The notes: generated by a model from the sequence alone, not told the origin. 64,000 bases of DNA from a bacterium 1XD8-76 (GCA_003611955.1 RAZE01000007.1:90048-154047), one strand, 5' to 3'; positions 16,198 to 25,700 are shown, counted from the stretch's first letter. Program-made: numbers and translations.

Positions 16198-16224
16198 AAA
16201 AAACAGCCTGACACTGCCAGACTG
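16198..16224 (-). terminator. Terminator after the cohesin-like gene
   Basis: Minus-strand CAGTCTG (16224-16218) pairs with CAGGCTG (16210-16204) including one G-T pair, followed by TTTTTT. It lies 24 bases beyond the stop of the cohesin-like gene. Confidence 0.65.
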
Positions 16225-16247
16225 CTCTCCATTCTTTACCTCCTCCG

Positions 16248-17459
16248 CTAACGGGAAACTTCCCTCTCCCGCCTCTGTCCGGAGGCTTTCTTTTTCGCGC
16301 TCTTTTTCTTTCGCCTTTTTCTCTTTTTATTCTTTTTCTTTTTTCTGCCTGAAGATTTATCGTACCGTCCTCTCTCTACGACGGAAAAGAAGATGCAGAC
16401 GCCCAGAACTATCGCTGCGGCTATGCCGATGACGATGATAAGGGACCTGTGCTCCTTAATCCGGTCTCCCAGACTGCGCACTGCGCCGCCCTTCTCCTGA
16501 TCCAGCCTGATCTCCCCGGAACCGCCGCTCTCTCCGCCCGTGGTCAGGCTCTCGCCGCTCCCGCCGGAGGACTCCCCGCCTATCACTATGGCAGAGGGAC
16601 CGTCCTTTGGATCGATCACCGACACCTTGCCGCCCCCCGTGAAATCTGTCCGGTCCGTTTTTTTGCCTCCCGGTCTCAAAGCTCCCGCGGTTCCACCCGC
16701 TGCGCCTGCCGCTGTCCCTGTTATCTTTCCCTTTCCTGAGATCACGCCCGCCAGAATAGCCTCGGCATTCAGCGGATCGTTCACAAACCGGGTTGTCTCA
16801 TCATACAGCCCCTGGTTCATGTTGTTCTTTTCAGAGCTGCCGCTCCCCTTTTTGTCGCTTCCGCCGCCTGCGCCGGATCCCCCATTTCCTTTATCCGCCC
16901 CGGCGTTTTCGCCGCTCCCGCCGGAGGCATTTCCGATTTCCACCCGGATGGGCGCTGACACATTTTCTATGAGCGGATCTTTGCTCCCGTAGGAGGCGTT
17001 CGCCGTGTGGAATGATCCCTCGCGGTAGCCGATCTCCACCGCCATGGGCCCTGTCTTACCGGCGCTGATATGCACCTTCCCCAGATTCAGATTTTCTCCT
17101 GTAAACAGACTCCCTGCCGAAGCGACATAGACATCCAGCAACTTTGTCTCCTCATTGTAGATATAGCCGCATTCCGTGCCGGCAAGAGAGGGAGAAAACT
17201 GAAATTCCACCGTCGCCGCATCCTCCGGTTCCACCGTGAGGGATACACTGACCGCCGTGATCTTCTCCTGGTCCGCTCTGCCCATCGTCAGAGATACATC
17301 CGCGCCTCCTTCGGACTGCGTGATCGTCACGGCATCCTCCCCCGCCGCCAAAACCTGCAGCGGGAAAAACGCCAGACATAAAAGCGTGCCGAGAAGTAAT
17401 CCATATTTTATTTTTTTTGATCTGCGCCTCCTGCCCCTGCAGGACATACTGTTCAACAT
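16248..17459 (-). CDS. Membrane-anchored cohesin-like surface protein
   Basis: 403 residues. A signal segment with arginine/lysine-rich start (MSCRGRRRRSKKIKYGLLLG, then LCLAFFPLQVLAAG) precedes a beta-rich domain of about 140 residues that resembles a cohesin module (ADVSLTMGRADQEKITAVSV, then VEFQFSPSLAGTECGY, LNLGKVHISAGKTGPMAV). A long Gly/Ser-rich linker follows, then a single transmembrane helix (LIIVIGIAAAIVLGVCIFFS) and a very basic cytoplasmic tail of Lys/Arg repeats. It starts 3 bases after the stop of the dockerin/M60 peptidase gene, behind AAGGAAGAG, so the two are translationally linked. The natural reading is a surface anchor that holds the peptidase through cohesin-dockerin binding. 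The cohesin call is by pattern and context, not by alignment. Confidence 0.65.
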   Translation of the reverse strand: MLNSMSCRGRRRRSKKIKYGLLLGTLLCLAFFPLQVLAAGEDAVTITQSEGGADVSLTMGRADQEKITAVSVSLTVEPEDAATVEFQFSPSLAGTECGYIYNEETKLLDVYVASAGSLFTGENLNLGKVHISAGKTGPMAVEIGYREGSFHTANASYGSKDPLIENVSAPIRVEIGNASGGSGENAGADKGNGGSGAGGGSDKKGSGSSEKNNMNQGLYDETTRFVNDPLNAEAILAGVISGKGKITGTAAGAAGGTAGALRPGGKKTDRTDFTGGGKVSVIDPKDGPSAIVIGGESSGGSGESLTTGGESGGSGEIRLDQEKGGAVRSLGDRIKEHRSLIIVIGIAAAIVLGVCIFFSVVERGRYDKSSGRKKKKNKKRKRRKKKSAKKKASGQRREREVSR

Positions 17460-17462
17460 ATG

Positions 17463-20400
17463 CTACTCTTCCTTATCGTTCCTGAGTGAAATGCGCGGCA
17501 ATTCCTCCGGTATCACCAGGGCCGCAGTATCGCTCACCACTCTCTGCCCTTCGTTGGTCAGAGCATTGTCCACACGGTAGAGCTGTGCGCGCACTTTCTT
17601 TCCGCCCAGATCCGCCTGCAGTCCTTCCTCTATCCAGTAGATCCATATCCCGTCGCTGACTTCGCCCATCATGCCATCGTTGTCGGGAAGCTTTGCCAGG
17701 ATGATCTGCTCTGCTTCCAGCTCCCCGTCATTATTCAGACCGCCGACAATGCCGCCCTCCTCATCGTAGAGCACTACCATGTTGTAGGCGGGATTTCCCT
17801 TGTAACTTCCGGTAAAGATCAGGGATCCCCGCGGAATCACTTTGCCCTCCTCATAGGTATAATCTTCCTGAAGAATGCCGACTGCTCCCTCCGTACTGTT
17901 CTCTTTTGCTCCGAAGGTGATATTATCTCCCGCAGGCCCTAACAGATCGATCTCAGAAACGGCCATTGTGCTTTGTCCTGCCGCCCGCAGCCGCACATAC
18001 GCCGCATCGTAGGTACAGATCCAGGGATCTTTATCCGCATTCTCAAAATAGACTGTCTGGCTTCCGACCTCATTTTTAAACCTTCCCTTTTTCACATTGG
18101 TCCAGTTGCTGCCGTCCGCACTCACATCAATCTCATATTTCCCCACCGGGGTTCCCGCATCCAGCGTATATTTCAATCCACATACCGCGCGTTCCCGTCC
18201 GAGTCCGATCACGATCTGCGCATCGCCCTCCGCCGTCTTTCCGGTATAGGTATTTTTATAATCATTATCCGCCACCCGGCTGACGGTCAAAACAGGTTCC
18301 GGCTCGCAGGGATCTTCCTCCACTCCTTCCCCTGCCGCATCCTCCTCGGAGGTCATATTGGTCGTCACTTCCCACATCGACTTATCCAGGCTGCCGTCGT
18401 GGGATATCTTCACTTCGCCGATCTTTTCCGTGTTGGAGCGGAAGCCGAACTGATCCACCGCCGTCGCCTCATAGGTCAGCACTCTGTTGTTGATGGAGGA
18501 CACATGATCCACATATGTGGTATCCGTCGTAAAGCCTGCCACCTGCCTGTTCTGCCTTCCGTTTTCATAGTAGACTCTGGTGATCTCGTAGCCTAACACC
18601 GACGCCGGATCAGCCGTGCACCGGATCGATACCTTCACCTCGTTCGACGCACCGGTACCCGTCTTCACACTGCTGTCAGAGCTTATCACATTCTCCCCTT
18701 TGACGGAGCCCGTAATCCCCTTCTCCATCTCGTACACTCTGGCATCGTCGGTCAGATAGTACAGCGCCCGTTCCTCCTTCTCAAACTGCGACGCGTAGCG
18801 GACCGTCTCCTCATCCGGCACAAGTCCCCAGCGCACAAAGAAATCCGTCAGATCCTTCTTCGCCGCCGCACAGGCCAATCGCATAAAATTCTGATCGCTG
18901 CCGCCGTCCAACTTTAATCCGCCCTCCGCCGCCGCCGGATTTCTGCTGTAGGAATCCACCCTGGCATAGAACAGATTCTCCAGCTGTTCTTCATAACTGT
19001 CATAAGTCTTATAATTGTAATCTCTGTCGTAGGCGAGATGGAGCTGCCAGTACATCGCAAGATGCGTGAATACATTCGTTGGATGCCCCACCGTTCCGGA
19101 GGTCACTTTCTCATATACTTTATTGTAGTCAAAACGCACCGTATCGTTGCTGTCCTTCGATTTGGTGAGCTGCGCAAAATAGTTGTTGGTCACTTCGGCT
19201 ATGGCATAATTACCCTGGTTGATATTGTGGCCTATCTCATGGCTGATCCCCCAGCCGAAATAATTGCCGTCCACATATCTGCCTTTTTCATCGGCCGTCA
19301 CCGGCTTTCCGGAAGAAAGCCCGCTCACAGACCCCCACTCTATACCGATATGGTTTCCGGAAGCGTACATGAAAGCTCCCGCAAACATTCTCATATATCG
19401 GATATTTAAATGGCGCGCAGGCAGCCTGTCCGTAGACGGCACGCCCTCCCCGGCTCCCAGCCCCTTGTGCTGATAGAACAGTTCCATCATCCCGTCCATA
19501 GCAAGCAATGACTGGTTCAGCTTCTCGGCGCGCTCCTCCGTGGTGCCCCCTCCTAGCCCCGCCAGAATCTGTTTCGCGGAGACGGACAGCATCATCTGAT
19601 CCAGCACGATATCCGTGGCGCCCAGAACACAGTTCTTCTCATCGTAGGTCCTGTTCACCTTATTTCCCTCCGGCGCCGTCTCGTGAATCTCCCTGTGGGC
19701 GTTCTCCAGATTTGCCACATGCTCCTCCAGCTCTTTGACATAGGCGCCAATCAGTCTCTTTCTCGTCTCTTCATCCGTCACACCGTGGAGATCCAGCACC
19801 GGTTCCTTTGCGCCGCCGCTCACCCGCACCGCATATCTGTCCTCATCGCTGTCCCCCGTGTACTCAACATAGAGCGCTCCGCCGCCCTCGGCGGCGATAG
19901 TCTGAAGCTCCGGTATGGTGATCTCGTTTCGTCCCACTCTCAGGGTTGCCACCTTCGACGCGAAGGAAGCTGCCTCCGCATGATACTGGGTCGCGATCAG
20001 ATTGAGCCTGGATTCCGTTCCCGTCTTCAGTTCGTCATGCCCCACATAGATCACAAGCTGTTCTCCCTCGTAGGCTGTGACACCCAGAGGCTGCCATCCA
20101 TTCAGTCCGCTGAATCCGAGATGTCCGTCTTTTTTGCTGTTGATCTTTGGATCCACCATCACAATATCATCAAACTCTTCCGTCAAAAGTCCTCTGGCGT
20201 TATCCAACTCCCGCTGAAGCATCTCCCGCTCGGGGTGATATTCTCCGCTGGCCTCATCCTTCGTATCAAGACGCTTTTGCAGATCGTCTATCTTCTCTTT
20301 TGTCACATCCGCCTGCAGTTTTGTGTGCAGATCATCGGCGTAAAGCGCCATAATATCGTCTTCCAGACTGTCGTAGTGGTAAAAATTCACTTCCGCCACA

Positions 20401-22739
20401 GTGATATTGCGCAGGGCATAAGCTCTGGCAAAGCCAAGCCTTATTTTGTTGGCCTCCACTGCCTGATTTAACTTGATCAGATAATATTTCCGTCCGTTTT
20501 TGTCCATCCTCTGCATGACGGAAACATTTTTCGCGTAGGTTCCGTCCGGATGTTCCTTATCATAATAGTACACGGACACCTTCCCGTACGATGCAATATC
20601 CTCCGGTTCCGCGAAAGTGATATAGTTCATCTTATAATAATCATCCAATGTAAACAAGAGCCCTTTGCTCCCGGATACATATTCCGCGCCGTCATCCCAG
20701 TCCGAAACCTGATAGTAGGAAGCAGCGTCTTTGTCCGCAACGCCGGATGCGCTCCGATCATCCTGATCCAAAACGCTTCCCACCATGGTGCCCCTCATAT
20801 GGGATACGCTGACGATATGGGCGCTGAGTTTCCCCTTTCCATTGGAAGTGTTCAGAAGTTTATAATTCGGCATCTCCGCCGGTTTTATCGTTGTCGTCCT
20901 CACTTCCGAGGTGAGGGAGGGTGCGCTCTCGCCTATATCGTTGACACCCGTCACATAAATCTCGTATGTGGTCAGTTCCTTCAGCCCGTAGATCACATAC
21001 CGGTTTTCCTTCACGCCGGCGATCTTGGCATAGGAGGTCTTCCCGTTCTCCCTGTAATATATGTTGTAACTGTCCGTATCCTCCATCAACTTCCAGGACA
21101 GGCTGATGCGGGAGGCTCCCACCGACGCCTTCAGATTGTCCGGCGCGTCAGGCTTCTTCGTCACCACCGGCACCGCGTCAGTCTCATCGCTCCAGGGACT
21201 GGTCCAGGTGCCGTTGACAGAGCGCACCTTCACTTTGTAGACGACCCCGTTTTGCAGTTTGTCATTCTGAAAGGATTTGACCTGCAGGCCGTTGGAGGCA
21301 GCACGCTTTCTCTCCGATACGCCGTCTCTGCTGATCTCCACCTCATAACCTGTCACATTCCGCCCAGGATCCCAGCTCACCTGAAATCCCTTGTTCTCCA
21401 AAGTCACCCGGACGTTCTCCGGTCTGTCCAGATCCGGTTCCGGAATACGGTTTTCCGTATCGTTGAGGAACTCCACCCGAGTGATCTCCGCCAGATTGCC
21501 CCCAAATGTGCCGGTGATCTTTATCGTAATCCTTTTCACCGCCGTCCGTCCTCCCAGATCGATCCGCAGAGGCGCTCCTTCCGCCTCTTCCTGCAGGGAC
21601 GCCGTTCGGACCGCCGACTGCACTTTTCCGTCCGCGATCACAAATTTCACCGGCTCTGTCTCCGTCTCCACGGTGATCTCACCCTGTTTGATTCCGTTTT
21701 CTCCGACAGATATCTCCACCTCTTCCATCTGCACGGGCTCAGACGCACTTCCCCCCTCCAGATTAAAACCGATCTCCACCGGATTTTCTTCTGAAATATC
21801 TCCGCCGTTTTTGTTTTTCAGCTGAACCGGTGCACCGTCTCCTGTTAAGAGCAAGTCCACATCCCCGGTGAGCGCCGTGCTCTCCTCATTGATGTTTACC
21901 TGTACCGCGCCGGCGGGAACCGCACCCGTCACCGATGCGCTGACATCCGCCTTCTGATCCAGGAGACTTTTGCTGTTTGTGTAATACTGCAGATCCACCA
22001 GATCCGTCTTCCCATCCTTGTCCAGATCCGCAGCACCGACGCTTCCTTCGCTGATGGCTTTCAGTATCTCGTTCTTATCAGCCCCGTCTATTTTTCCATC
22101 TCTGTTGACGTCCCCGAGCAACATCACTCCGGGATGGGGAGCCCCCGCCTCATATGCCACGCCGGGCAGCTCCACCGCTCCCGTGTAGACTTCAAGCGTC
22201 CGCACATCGCTCCCCACCAGAATATCCTGTTCAAAAGGAAGAAAACCGTAACTGTCATCGCTCACCGCTGCGCGCAGGCGATATGTACCGGGCTCTAACT
22301 CCTCAAAAAAGGCCTCTTTTTTCTCCGGTTCCGCATCCGAATTTTTCGGCAGAACCACGGCCTTTGTCGCCCCCGATACCTGACCCGAGGCATCCTCCAG
22401 TGAAATGTTAAGTGCGATATCCTCATAGACCGGCAGGGCGTTCATCAGATAAACCCTCACGCCGCCCTTCGCCCCGGCAGGCGTTTTATCATTCCAGTCC
22501 TTGTCTTCCTGCGCCGGAGAAATCGTCTCCTTCACATCGTTCCCGGACACCGCATCCTCATCCTGATCTGCCGTCTTCTGCGTCTTATCCGCTTCCTGAT
22601 CTGCCGTACTCTGCGTCCTATCCGCTTCCTGATCTGTCGTCTTCTGCGTCTTTGTCCCCTCAGCTTCTTTTGCTCCCGCCGGAAGGACACATCCCGCGAT
22701 CAGGCAAAACACCAGCAGCCATGCCATCGTCTTTTTCAT
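17463..22739 (-). CDS. Secreted dockerin-containing M60-family metallopeptidase
   Basis: 1758 residues using the ATG at 22739, which has GAGGAG upstream; a longer start at 22760 lacks an RBS. A signal peptide (MKKTMAWLLVFCLIAGCVLP) is followed by a Thr/Gln/Asp-rich region with 11-residue repeats. A type I-like dockerin pair of EF-hand repeats lies at about residues 205-259 (DVNRDGKIDGADKNEIL and DLDKDGKTDLVDLQYY). Two fibronectin type III domains come at about 430-620. The M60 (enhancin-like) zinc site is H1167-E-I-G-H1171 with a Glu ten residues later. A C-terminal F5/8-type-C-like carbohydrate-binding domain follows (VGKYEIDVSADGSNWTNVKK). M60 enzymes cut mucin-type glycoproteins. Its gene sits between a TetR regulator and the cohesin-like anchor. 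Confidence 0.88.
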   Translation of the reverse strand: MKKTMAWLLVFCLIAGCVLPAGAKEAEGTKTQKTTDQEADRTQSTADQEADKTQKTADQDEDAVSGNDVKETISPAQEDKDWNDKTPAGAKGGVRVYLMNALPVYEDIALNISLEDASGQVSGATKAVVLPKNSDAEPEKKEAFFEELEPGTYRLRAAVSDDSYGFLPFEQDILVGSDVRTLEVYTGAVELPGVAYEAGAPHPGVMLLGDVNRDGKIDGADKNEILKAISEGSVGAADLDKDGKTDLVDLQYYTNSKSLLDQKADVSASVTGAVPAGAVQVNINEESTALTGDVDLLLTGDGAPVQLKNKNGGDISEENPVEIGFNLEGGSASEPVQMEEVEISVGENGIKQGEITVETETEPVKFVIADGKVQSAVRTASLQEEAEGAPLRIDLGGRTAVKRITIKITGTFGGNLAEITRVEFLNDTENRIPEPDLDRPENVRVTLENKGFQVSWDPGRNVTGYEVEISRDGVSERKRAASNGLQVKSFQNDKLQNGVVYKVKVRSVNGTWTSPWSDETDAVPVVTKKPDAPDNLKASVGASRISLSWKLMEDTDSYNIYYRENGKTSYAKIAGVKENRYVIYGLKELTTYEIYVTGVNDIGESAPSLTSEVRTTTIKPAEMPNYKLLNTSNGKGKLSAHIVSVSHMRGTMVGSVLDQDDRSASGVADKDAASYYQVSDWDDGAEYVSGSKGLLFTLDDYYKMNYITFAEPEDIASYGKVSVYYYDKEHPDGTYAKNVSVMQRMDKNGRKYYLIKLNQAVEANKIRLGFARAYALRNITVAEVNFYHYDSLEDDIMALYADDLHTKLQADVTKEKIDDLQKRLDTKDEASGEYHPEREMLQRELDNARGLLTEEFDDIVMVDPKINSKKDGHLGFSGLNGWQPLGVTAYEGEQLVIYVGHDELKTGTESRLNLIATQYHAEAASFASKVATLRVGRNEITIPELQTIAAEGGGALYVEYTGDSDEDRYAVRVSGGAKEPVLDLHGVTDEETRKRLIGAYVKELEEHVANLENAHREIHETAPEGNKVNRTYDEKNCVLGATDIVLDQMMLSVSAKQILAGLGGGTTEERAEKLNQSLLAMDGMMELFYQHKGLGAGEGVPSTDRLPARHLNIRYMRMFAGAFMYASGNHIGIEWGSVSGLSSGKPVTADEKGRYVDGNYFGWGISHEIGHNINQGNYAIAEVTNNYFAQLTKSKDSNDTVRFDYNKVYEKVTSGTVGHPTNVFTHLAMYWQLHLAYDRDYNYKTYDSYEEQLENLFYARVDSYSRNPAAAEGGLKLDGGSDQNFMRLACAAAKKDLTDFFVRWGLVPDEETVRYASQFEKEERALYYLTDDARVYEMEKGITGSVKGENVISSDSSVKTGTGASNEVKVSIRCTADPASVLGYEITRVYYENGRQNRQVAGFTTDTTYVDHVSSINNRVLTYEATAVDQFGFRSNTEKIGEVKISHDGSLDKSMWEVTTNMTSEEDAAGEGVEEDPCEPEPVLTVSRVADNDYKNTYTGKTAEGDAQIVIGLGRERAVCGLKYTLDAGTPVGKYEIDVSADGSNWTNVKKGRFKNEVGSQTVYFENADKDPWICTYDAAYVRLRAAGQSTMAVSEIDLLGPAGDNITFGAKENSTEGAVGILQEDYTYEEGKVIPRGSLIFTGSYKGNPAYNMVVLYDEEGGIVGGLNNDGELEAEQIILAKLPDNDGMMGEVSDGIWIYWIEEGLQADLGGKKVRAQLYRVDNALTNEGQRVVSDTAALVIPEELPRISLRNDKEE
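22561..22655. repeat. Three 33-bp tandem repeats in the M60 peptidase gene
   Basis: Copies begin at 22561, 22594 and 22627, each opening TCCTGATCTG; the third is partial. They encode Asp/Gln/Lys/Thr-rich 11-residue units (like ADQEADKTQKT) between the signal peptide and the folded domains, a likely cell-wall spacer that can vary in copy number. Confidence 0.8.
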
Positions 22740-22756
22740 GCTCTTCTCCTCTTTTT

Positions 22757-23338
22757 TCATCGTTTATCTGTTAACAGTTTTTCTTTGATAGACTTCAGCT
22801 CTCTCTTGAAACTCTCCTGTCCGATATCCGCCCCCACAACTCCGAACACTGCAAACACCGTGGATGCCGCCTGCGCCTTGGGATCCCGCAGGGACAGCTC
22901 CCCGCTTCTCACCCCTTCCTCCAAAAGCGCCGTGAGCTCCCTCGTCTGCACATAAAAATTTTTAAGCCGCATCTGATCCGTCAAAAATCTGACTCTCTCC
23001 CGGTCCTTCGCATACGCTTCCGCCTCCCTGCGGTCACCGGAAAAGTAAGTTTCACACAGCGCAAATATCCTGTCGATGCGTTCTCTGACAGGTATTTCAT
23101 GTCTTGACAAAAAAGAATCCAACAAAAGCTCCATCTTCCTGCCATCCTCCTCCAGCACCGCCTCCACCAGGCAGGCCTTACTCTTATAGTGGTACAGAAT
23201 CGTCCCGCGGACGACCCCCTCCTCCTTCGCGATATCATCCACAGTGGCCTCTTCAAACCCTTTTTCCATAAAAACTTTTCTGGCAGATCTCAGGATCTGC
23301 TGTTTCCGCAGTTCAGTGTCATTGATTCTTTTGGACAT
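22757..23338 (-). CDS. TetR-family transcriptional regulator
   Basis: 193 residues. The N-terminal TetR helix-turn-helix is clear (KQQILRSARKVFMEKGFEEA, then VDDIAKEEGVVRGTILYHYK); the C-terminal ligand domain is helical and variable. The ATG at 23338 follows GGAAGGGGAAATT. Its stop is 17 bases before the M60 peptidase start, so the peptidase and cohesin genes are likely in the same operon and under its control. A promoter with an inverted repeat over the -35 box lies upstream, consistent with autorepression. The inducer is unknown. Confidence 0.9.
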   Translation of the reverse strand: MSKRINDTELRKQQILRSARKVFMEKGFEEATVDDIAKEEGVVRGTILYHYKSKACLVEAVLEEDGRKMELLLDSFLSRHEIPVRERIDRIFALCETYFSGDRREAEAYAKDRERVRFLTDQMRLKNFYVQTRELTALLEEGVRSGELSLRDPKAQAASTVFAVFGVVGADIGQESFKRELKSIKEKLLTDKR

Positions 23339-23371
23339 AATTTCCCCTTCCGCGGCTTTTCACCTGATATT

Positions 23372-23399
23372 ATTATATTCCTTACTGACTTTTTGTCAA
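23372..23399 (-). promoter_or_regulatory. Promoter of the TetR-M60-cohesin unit with operator
   Basis: Minus-strand TTGACA (23399-23394), a 16-base spacer and TATAAT (23377-23372). The inverted repeat TGAC-TTTTT-GTCA (23386-23398) overlaps the -35 box and is a candidate TetR operator. Confidence 0.65.
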
Positions 23400-23410
23400 T
23401 AAGGGGCGCT

Positions 23411-23440
23411 AAAAAAGCGGAGATGCCAAAACACCTCCGC
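23411..23440 (-). terminator. Terminator of the pantothenate operon
   Basis: Minus-strand GCGGAG (23440-23435) pairs with CTCCGC (23422-23417), followed by TTTTTT, 10 bases beyond the stop of the BASS transporter gene. Confidence 0.75.
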
Positions 23441-23449
23441 ACGCCTTTC

Positions 23450-24418
23450 TCACATCGCCGGCCGAACTTTTCCCCTCTCCGTAGCATCCGTTCTCTTCCG
23501 GTTCCTGATTCCTGCGTAGACAATCCCCGATATATTATGCCACACGGAAAAGACCGCACCTGGAAGTGTGGCAAGCGGATTCGCCGCAAAATTTGCCGTT
23601 GCGAGGGAGATGGCAAGCCCGCTGTTCTGCATCCCCACCTCGATCCCGATCGCCGTCACCTTCTTCTCCTCCAGCTTTAAAAGCTGCGCCGCCGCAGTTC
23701 CAAGCGCCAGCCCGACAGTGTTGTGGATCGCCACAACGATCATCACCAACGCGCCGCAGGCCATGATCTTCTCCGCATTGCTGCCGACAATCCCGGAAAT
23801 AATCATAACGATCGCCGCGACGGATATAAGCGGCAAAAGATCTCTGACCGCCTCCACCTGCCGGGGAAAAATACGGTAGATCAGAATACCCGCCAGCACA
23901 GGGATCAACACTACTTTCACGACCGATATCATCATCGTGACCAGAGATACCTCCACCCAGGAACCCGCCAGAAAATAGACGAGGACCGGCGTACAAAATG
24001 GGGCCAGAATGGTTGAAACGATTGTCATTCCCACCGACAGGGGCACGTCCCCCTTCGCCACATAGGTGATCACATTGCTCGCCGTTCCACCGGGGCAGCA
24101 TCCCACAAGAATCACCCCCAGCGCCAGATCCGCTGAGAGATGGAACGCCTTCGCCAAAACAAACGCCACCAGGGGCATCACCGTATACTGCAGAAGAAAG
24201 CCGATGCACAGATCCTTCGGCCTCGTAAATACGACTCTGAAATCCTCTGCCCGGATCGTCAGTCCCATCCCAAACATCGCCGTCCCCAAAAACAGAGACG
24301 TATAATTCGTTGCCCAGGAAAATCCCTGAGGCCAAAAAAATGCGACGACAGAAAAGAAAATGATCAGCACCGCAATATTCGACGAGAGAAATTCACTTAA
24401 CTTTTTTATCCGATTCAT
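23450..24418 (-). CDS. Bile acid:sodium symporter (BASS) family transporter, possible PanS-like pantoate/ketopantoate carrier
   Basis: 322 residues from an ATG at 24418 behind GGAGGGAATT; the longer upstream start has no RBS. About ten hydrophobic segments are visible, with the family-typical helix-breaking motifs GCCPGGTASNVITYVAKGDV and IEVGMQNSGLAISLATANFA. BASS proteins move bile acids, pyruvate and other organic acids; the family includes PanS, which carries ketopantoate/pantoate. It is the third gene behind panC and panD (16-base gap), and no panB is present, so import of a pantothenate precursor is the best guess. The family call is secure; the substrate is inference. Confidence 0.85.
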   Translation of the reverse strand: MNRIKKLSEFLSSNIAVLIIFFSVVAFFWPQGFSWATNYTSLFLGTAMFGMGLTIRAEDFRVVFTRPKDLCIGFLLQYTVMPLVAFVLAKAFHLSADLALGVILVGCCPGGTASNVITYVAKGDVPLSVGMTIVSTILAPFCTPVLVYFLAGSWVEVSLVTMMISVVKVVLIPVLAGILIYRIFPRQVEAVRDLLPLISVAAIVMIISGIVGSNAEKIMACGALVMIVVAIHNTVGLALGTAAAQLLKLEEKKVTAIGIEVGMQNSGLAISLATANFAANPLATLPGAVFSVWHNISGIVYAGIRNRKRTDATERGKVRPAM

Positions 24419-24434
24419 ATAATTCCCTCCAGCT

Positions 24435-24833
24435 TCACGATTTTTGCATTTCAACCAGCGCCCCGTGCCTTTCATAGCGCGACACGGACGTGATCCGATT
24501 TTTTTCGTCTACAAACACCACCTTCGGCGGATTTTCCCCCGCCTCCTCGGGCGTCATCCGCGCATAACACATAATGATCACTTTATCACCTGTAGAGACC
24601 ATACGCGCCGCCGCCCCGTTCAAACAGATCGTTCCTCCGCCCCTATCTCCGGCGATCACATAGGTCTCGAAGCGGGCTCCGTTATCCACATCCGCGATCT
24701 GTACCTTTTCATACTCGCGGATCCCGGCTGCCTCCATCAACTCCTCATCGATCGTAATACTTCCCACATAGTTCAGCTCCGCCTGCGTCACTGTCGCCCG
24801 GTGGATCTTGCTCTTCAACATTTCAAGCGTCAT
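24435..24833 (-). CDS. panD: Aspartate 1-decarboxylase
   Basis: Pyruvoyl-dependent enzyme that makes beta-alanine from L-aspartate for pantothenate synthesis. From the ATG at 24833 (AAAGGGTGACGG upstream) the protein has 132 residues. The self-cleavage site Gly24-Ser25 is intact ([13 protein letters not shown]), so the chain can form its pyruvoyl group. Further conserved blocks are [35 protein letters not shown] and [11 protein letters not shown]. It lies between panC (18-base gap) and the BASS transporter gene in one operon. Confidence 0.96.
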   Translation of the reverse strand: MTLEMLKSKIHRATVTQAELNYVGSITIDEELMEAAGIREYEKVQIADVDNGARFETYVIAGDRGGGTICLNGAAARMVSTGDKVIIMCYARMTPEEAGENPPKVVFVDEKNRITSVSRYERHGALVEMQKS

Positions 24834-24851
24834 ATCCGTCACCCTTTCCAC

Positions 24852-25700
24852 TTAACAGTTCTCCACAATAAAATTATCGATCAGACGGGTTTTCCCGATA
24901 AAGACCGCCATCGCCGCAAGCACTCTTCCCTGCACCTTTGTCACAGGCTCGATGCTGTCCGCATCCACCATCTCCACATAGTCGATCCTTGCCAACGGCT
25001 CGCTCTCTATGATATCACGCATCGCCGAGAGCACAGTCTCCGCGTTCTGCTCCCCGTTCTCTACCATCTCTCTGCCGTGAAAAATCGCCCTGGAGAGCGC
25101 CAGCGCCGCCTTCCGCTCTTCCTTATTCAGATAAGTATTTCTTGAACTCTTCGCCAACCCATCCGCCTCTCTGATGATCGGACAGCCGACGATCTCGATA
25201 TCCATATTCAGATCCCGCACCATCCTGCGCACCACTGCGAGCTGCTGGGCATCCTTCTCTCCGAAATACGCCCGATCCGGCATAACGATATGGAACAGCT
25301 TACTTACAACCGTGCACACGCCCCTGAAATGCGTGGGGCGGCTCTTTCCGCACAATCCCTCGCTGACTTTCTGTGTCTCCACAAAGGTGAAAAAATCCGC
25401 TGCATACATTTCCTCCGGCGTCGGATGAAAAATAAGGTCCGCCCCTGCCGCTTCACAGAGTCTTTTGTCCGCCTCGATATCCCTCGGATAAGTAGACAGA
25501 TCCTCGTTTACTCCAAACTGGATGGGATTGACAAAATCACTCACCACCACCCTGTCATTCTCCATGACCGCCCTGTCGATGAGACTTTTGTGTCCCTCAT
25601 GGAGATAGCCCATGGTCGGCACCAGTCCCACCGTAAGCCCCTGTCTTCTCCACTCTTTTACCTGTGCTCTGACTTCTTTGATCGATCCTGTTATATTCAT
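24852..25700 (-). CDS. panC: Pantothenate synthetase (pantoate-beta-alanine ligase)
   Basis: Joins pantoate and beta-alanine using ATP to give pantothenate. The start was set at ATG 25700 (AAAGAGGAG just upstream; 282 residues, family length); the longer open frame upstream reads through the leader hairpins. Motifs: VPTMGYLHEGHKSLIDRA with the HxGH ATP-binding signature, FVNPIQFG, RPTHFRGVCTVVSKLF, YFGEKDAQQLAVVRRM and SSRNTYL. It is the first gene of panC-panD-BASS. No panB or panE gene is present in the window. A leader with two terminator-like hairpins precedes it. Confidence 0.96.
   Translation of the reverse strand: MNITGSIKEVRAQVKEWRRQGLTVGLVPTMGYLHEGHKSLIDRAVMENDRVVVSDFVNPIQFGVNEDLSTYPRDIEADKRLCEAAGADLIFHPTPEEMYAADFFTFVETQKVSEGLCGKSRPTHFRGVCTVVSKLFHIVMPDRAYFGEKDAQQLAVVRRMVRDLNMDIEIVGCPIIREADGLAKSSRNTYLNKEERKAALALSRAIFHGREMVENGEQNAETVLSAMRDIIESEPLARIDYVEMVDADSIEPVTKVQGRVLAAMAVFIGKTRLIDNFIVENC

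Noticed and set aside
20550..21794. Plus-strand 414-codon frame opposite the M60 peptidase gene
   Set aside because: Antisense to conserved fibronectin and peptidase coding sequence, with no RBS or recognisable domain.
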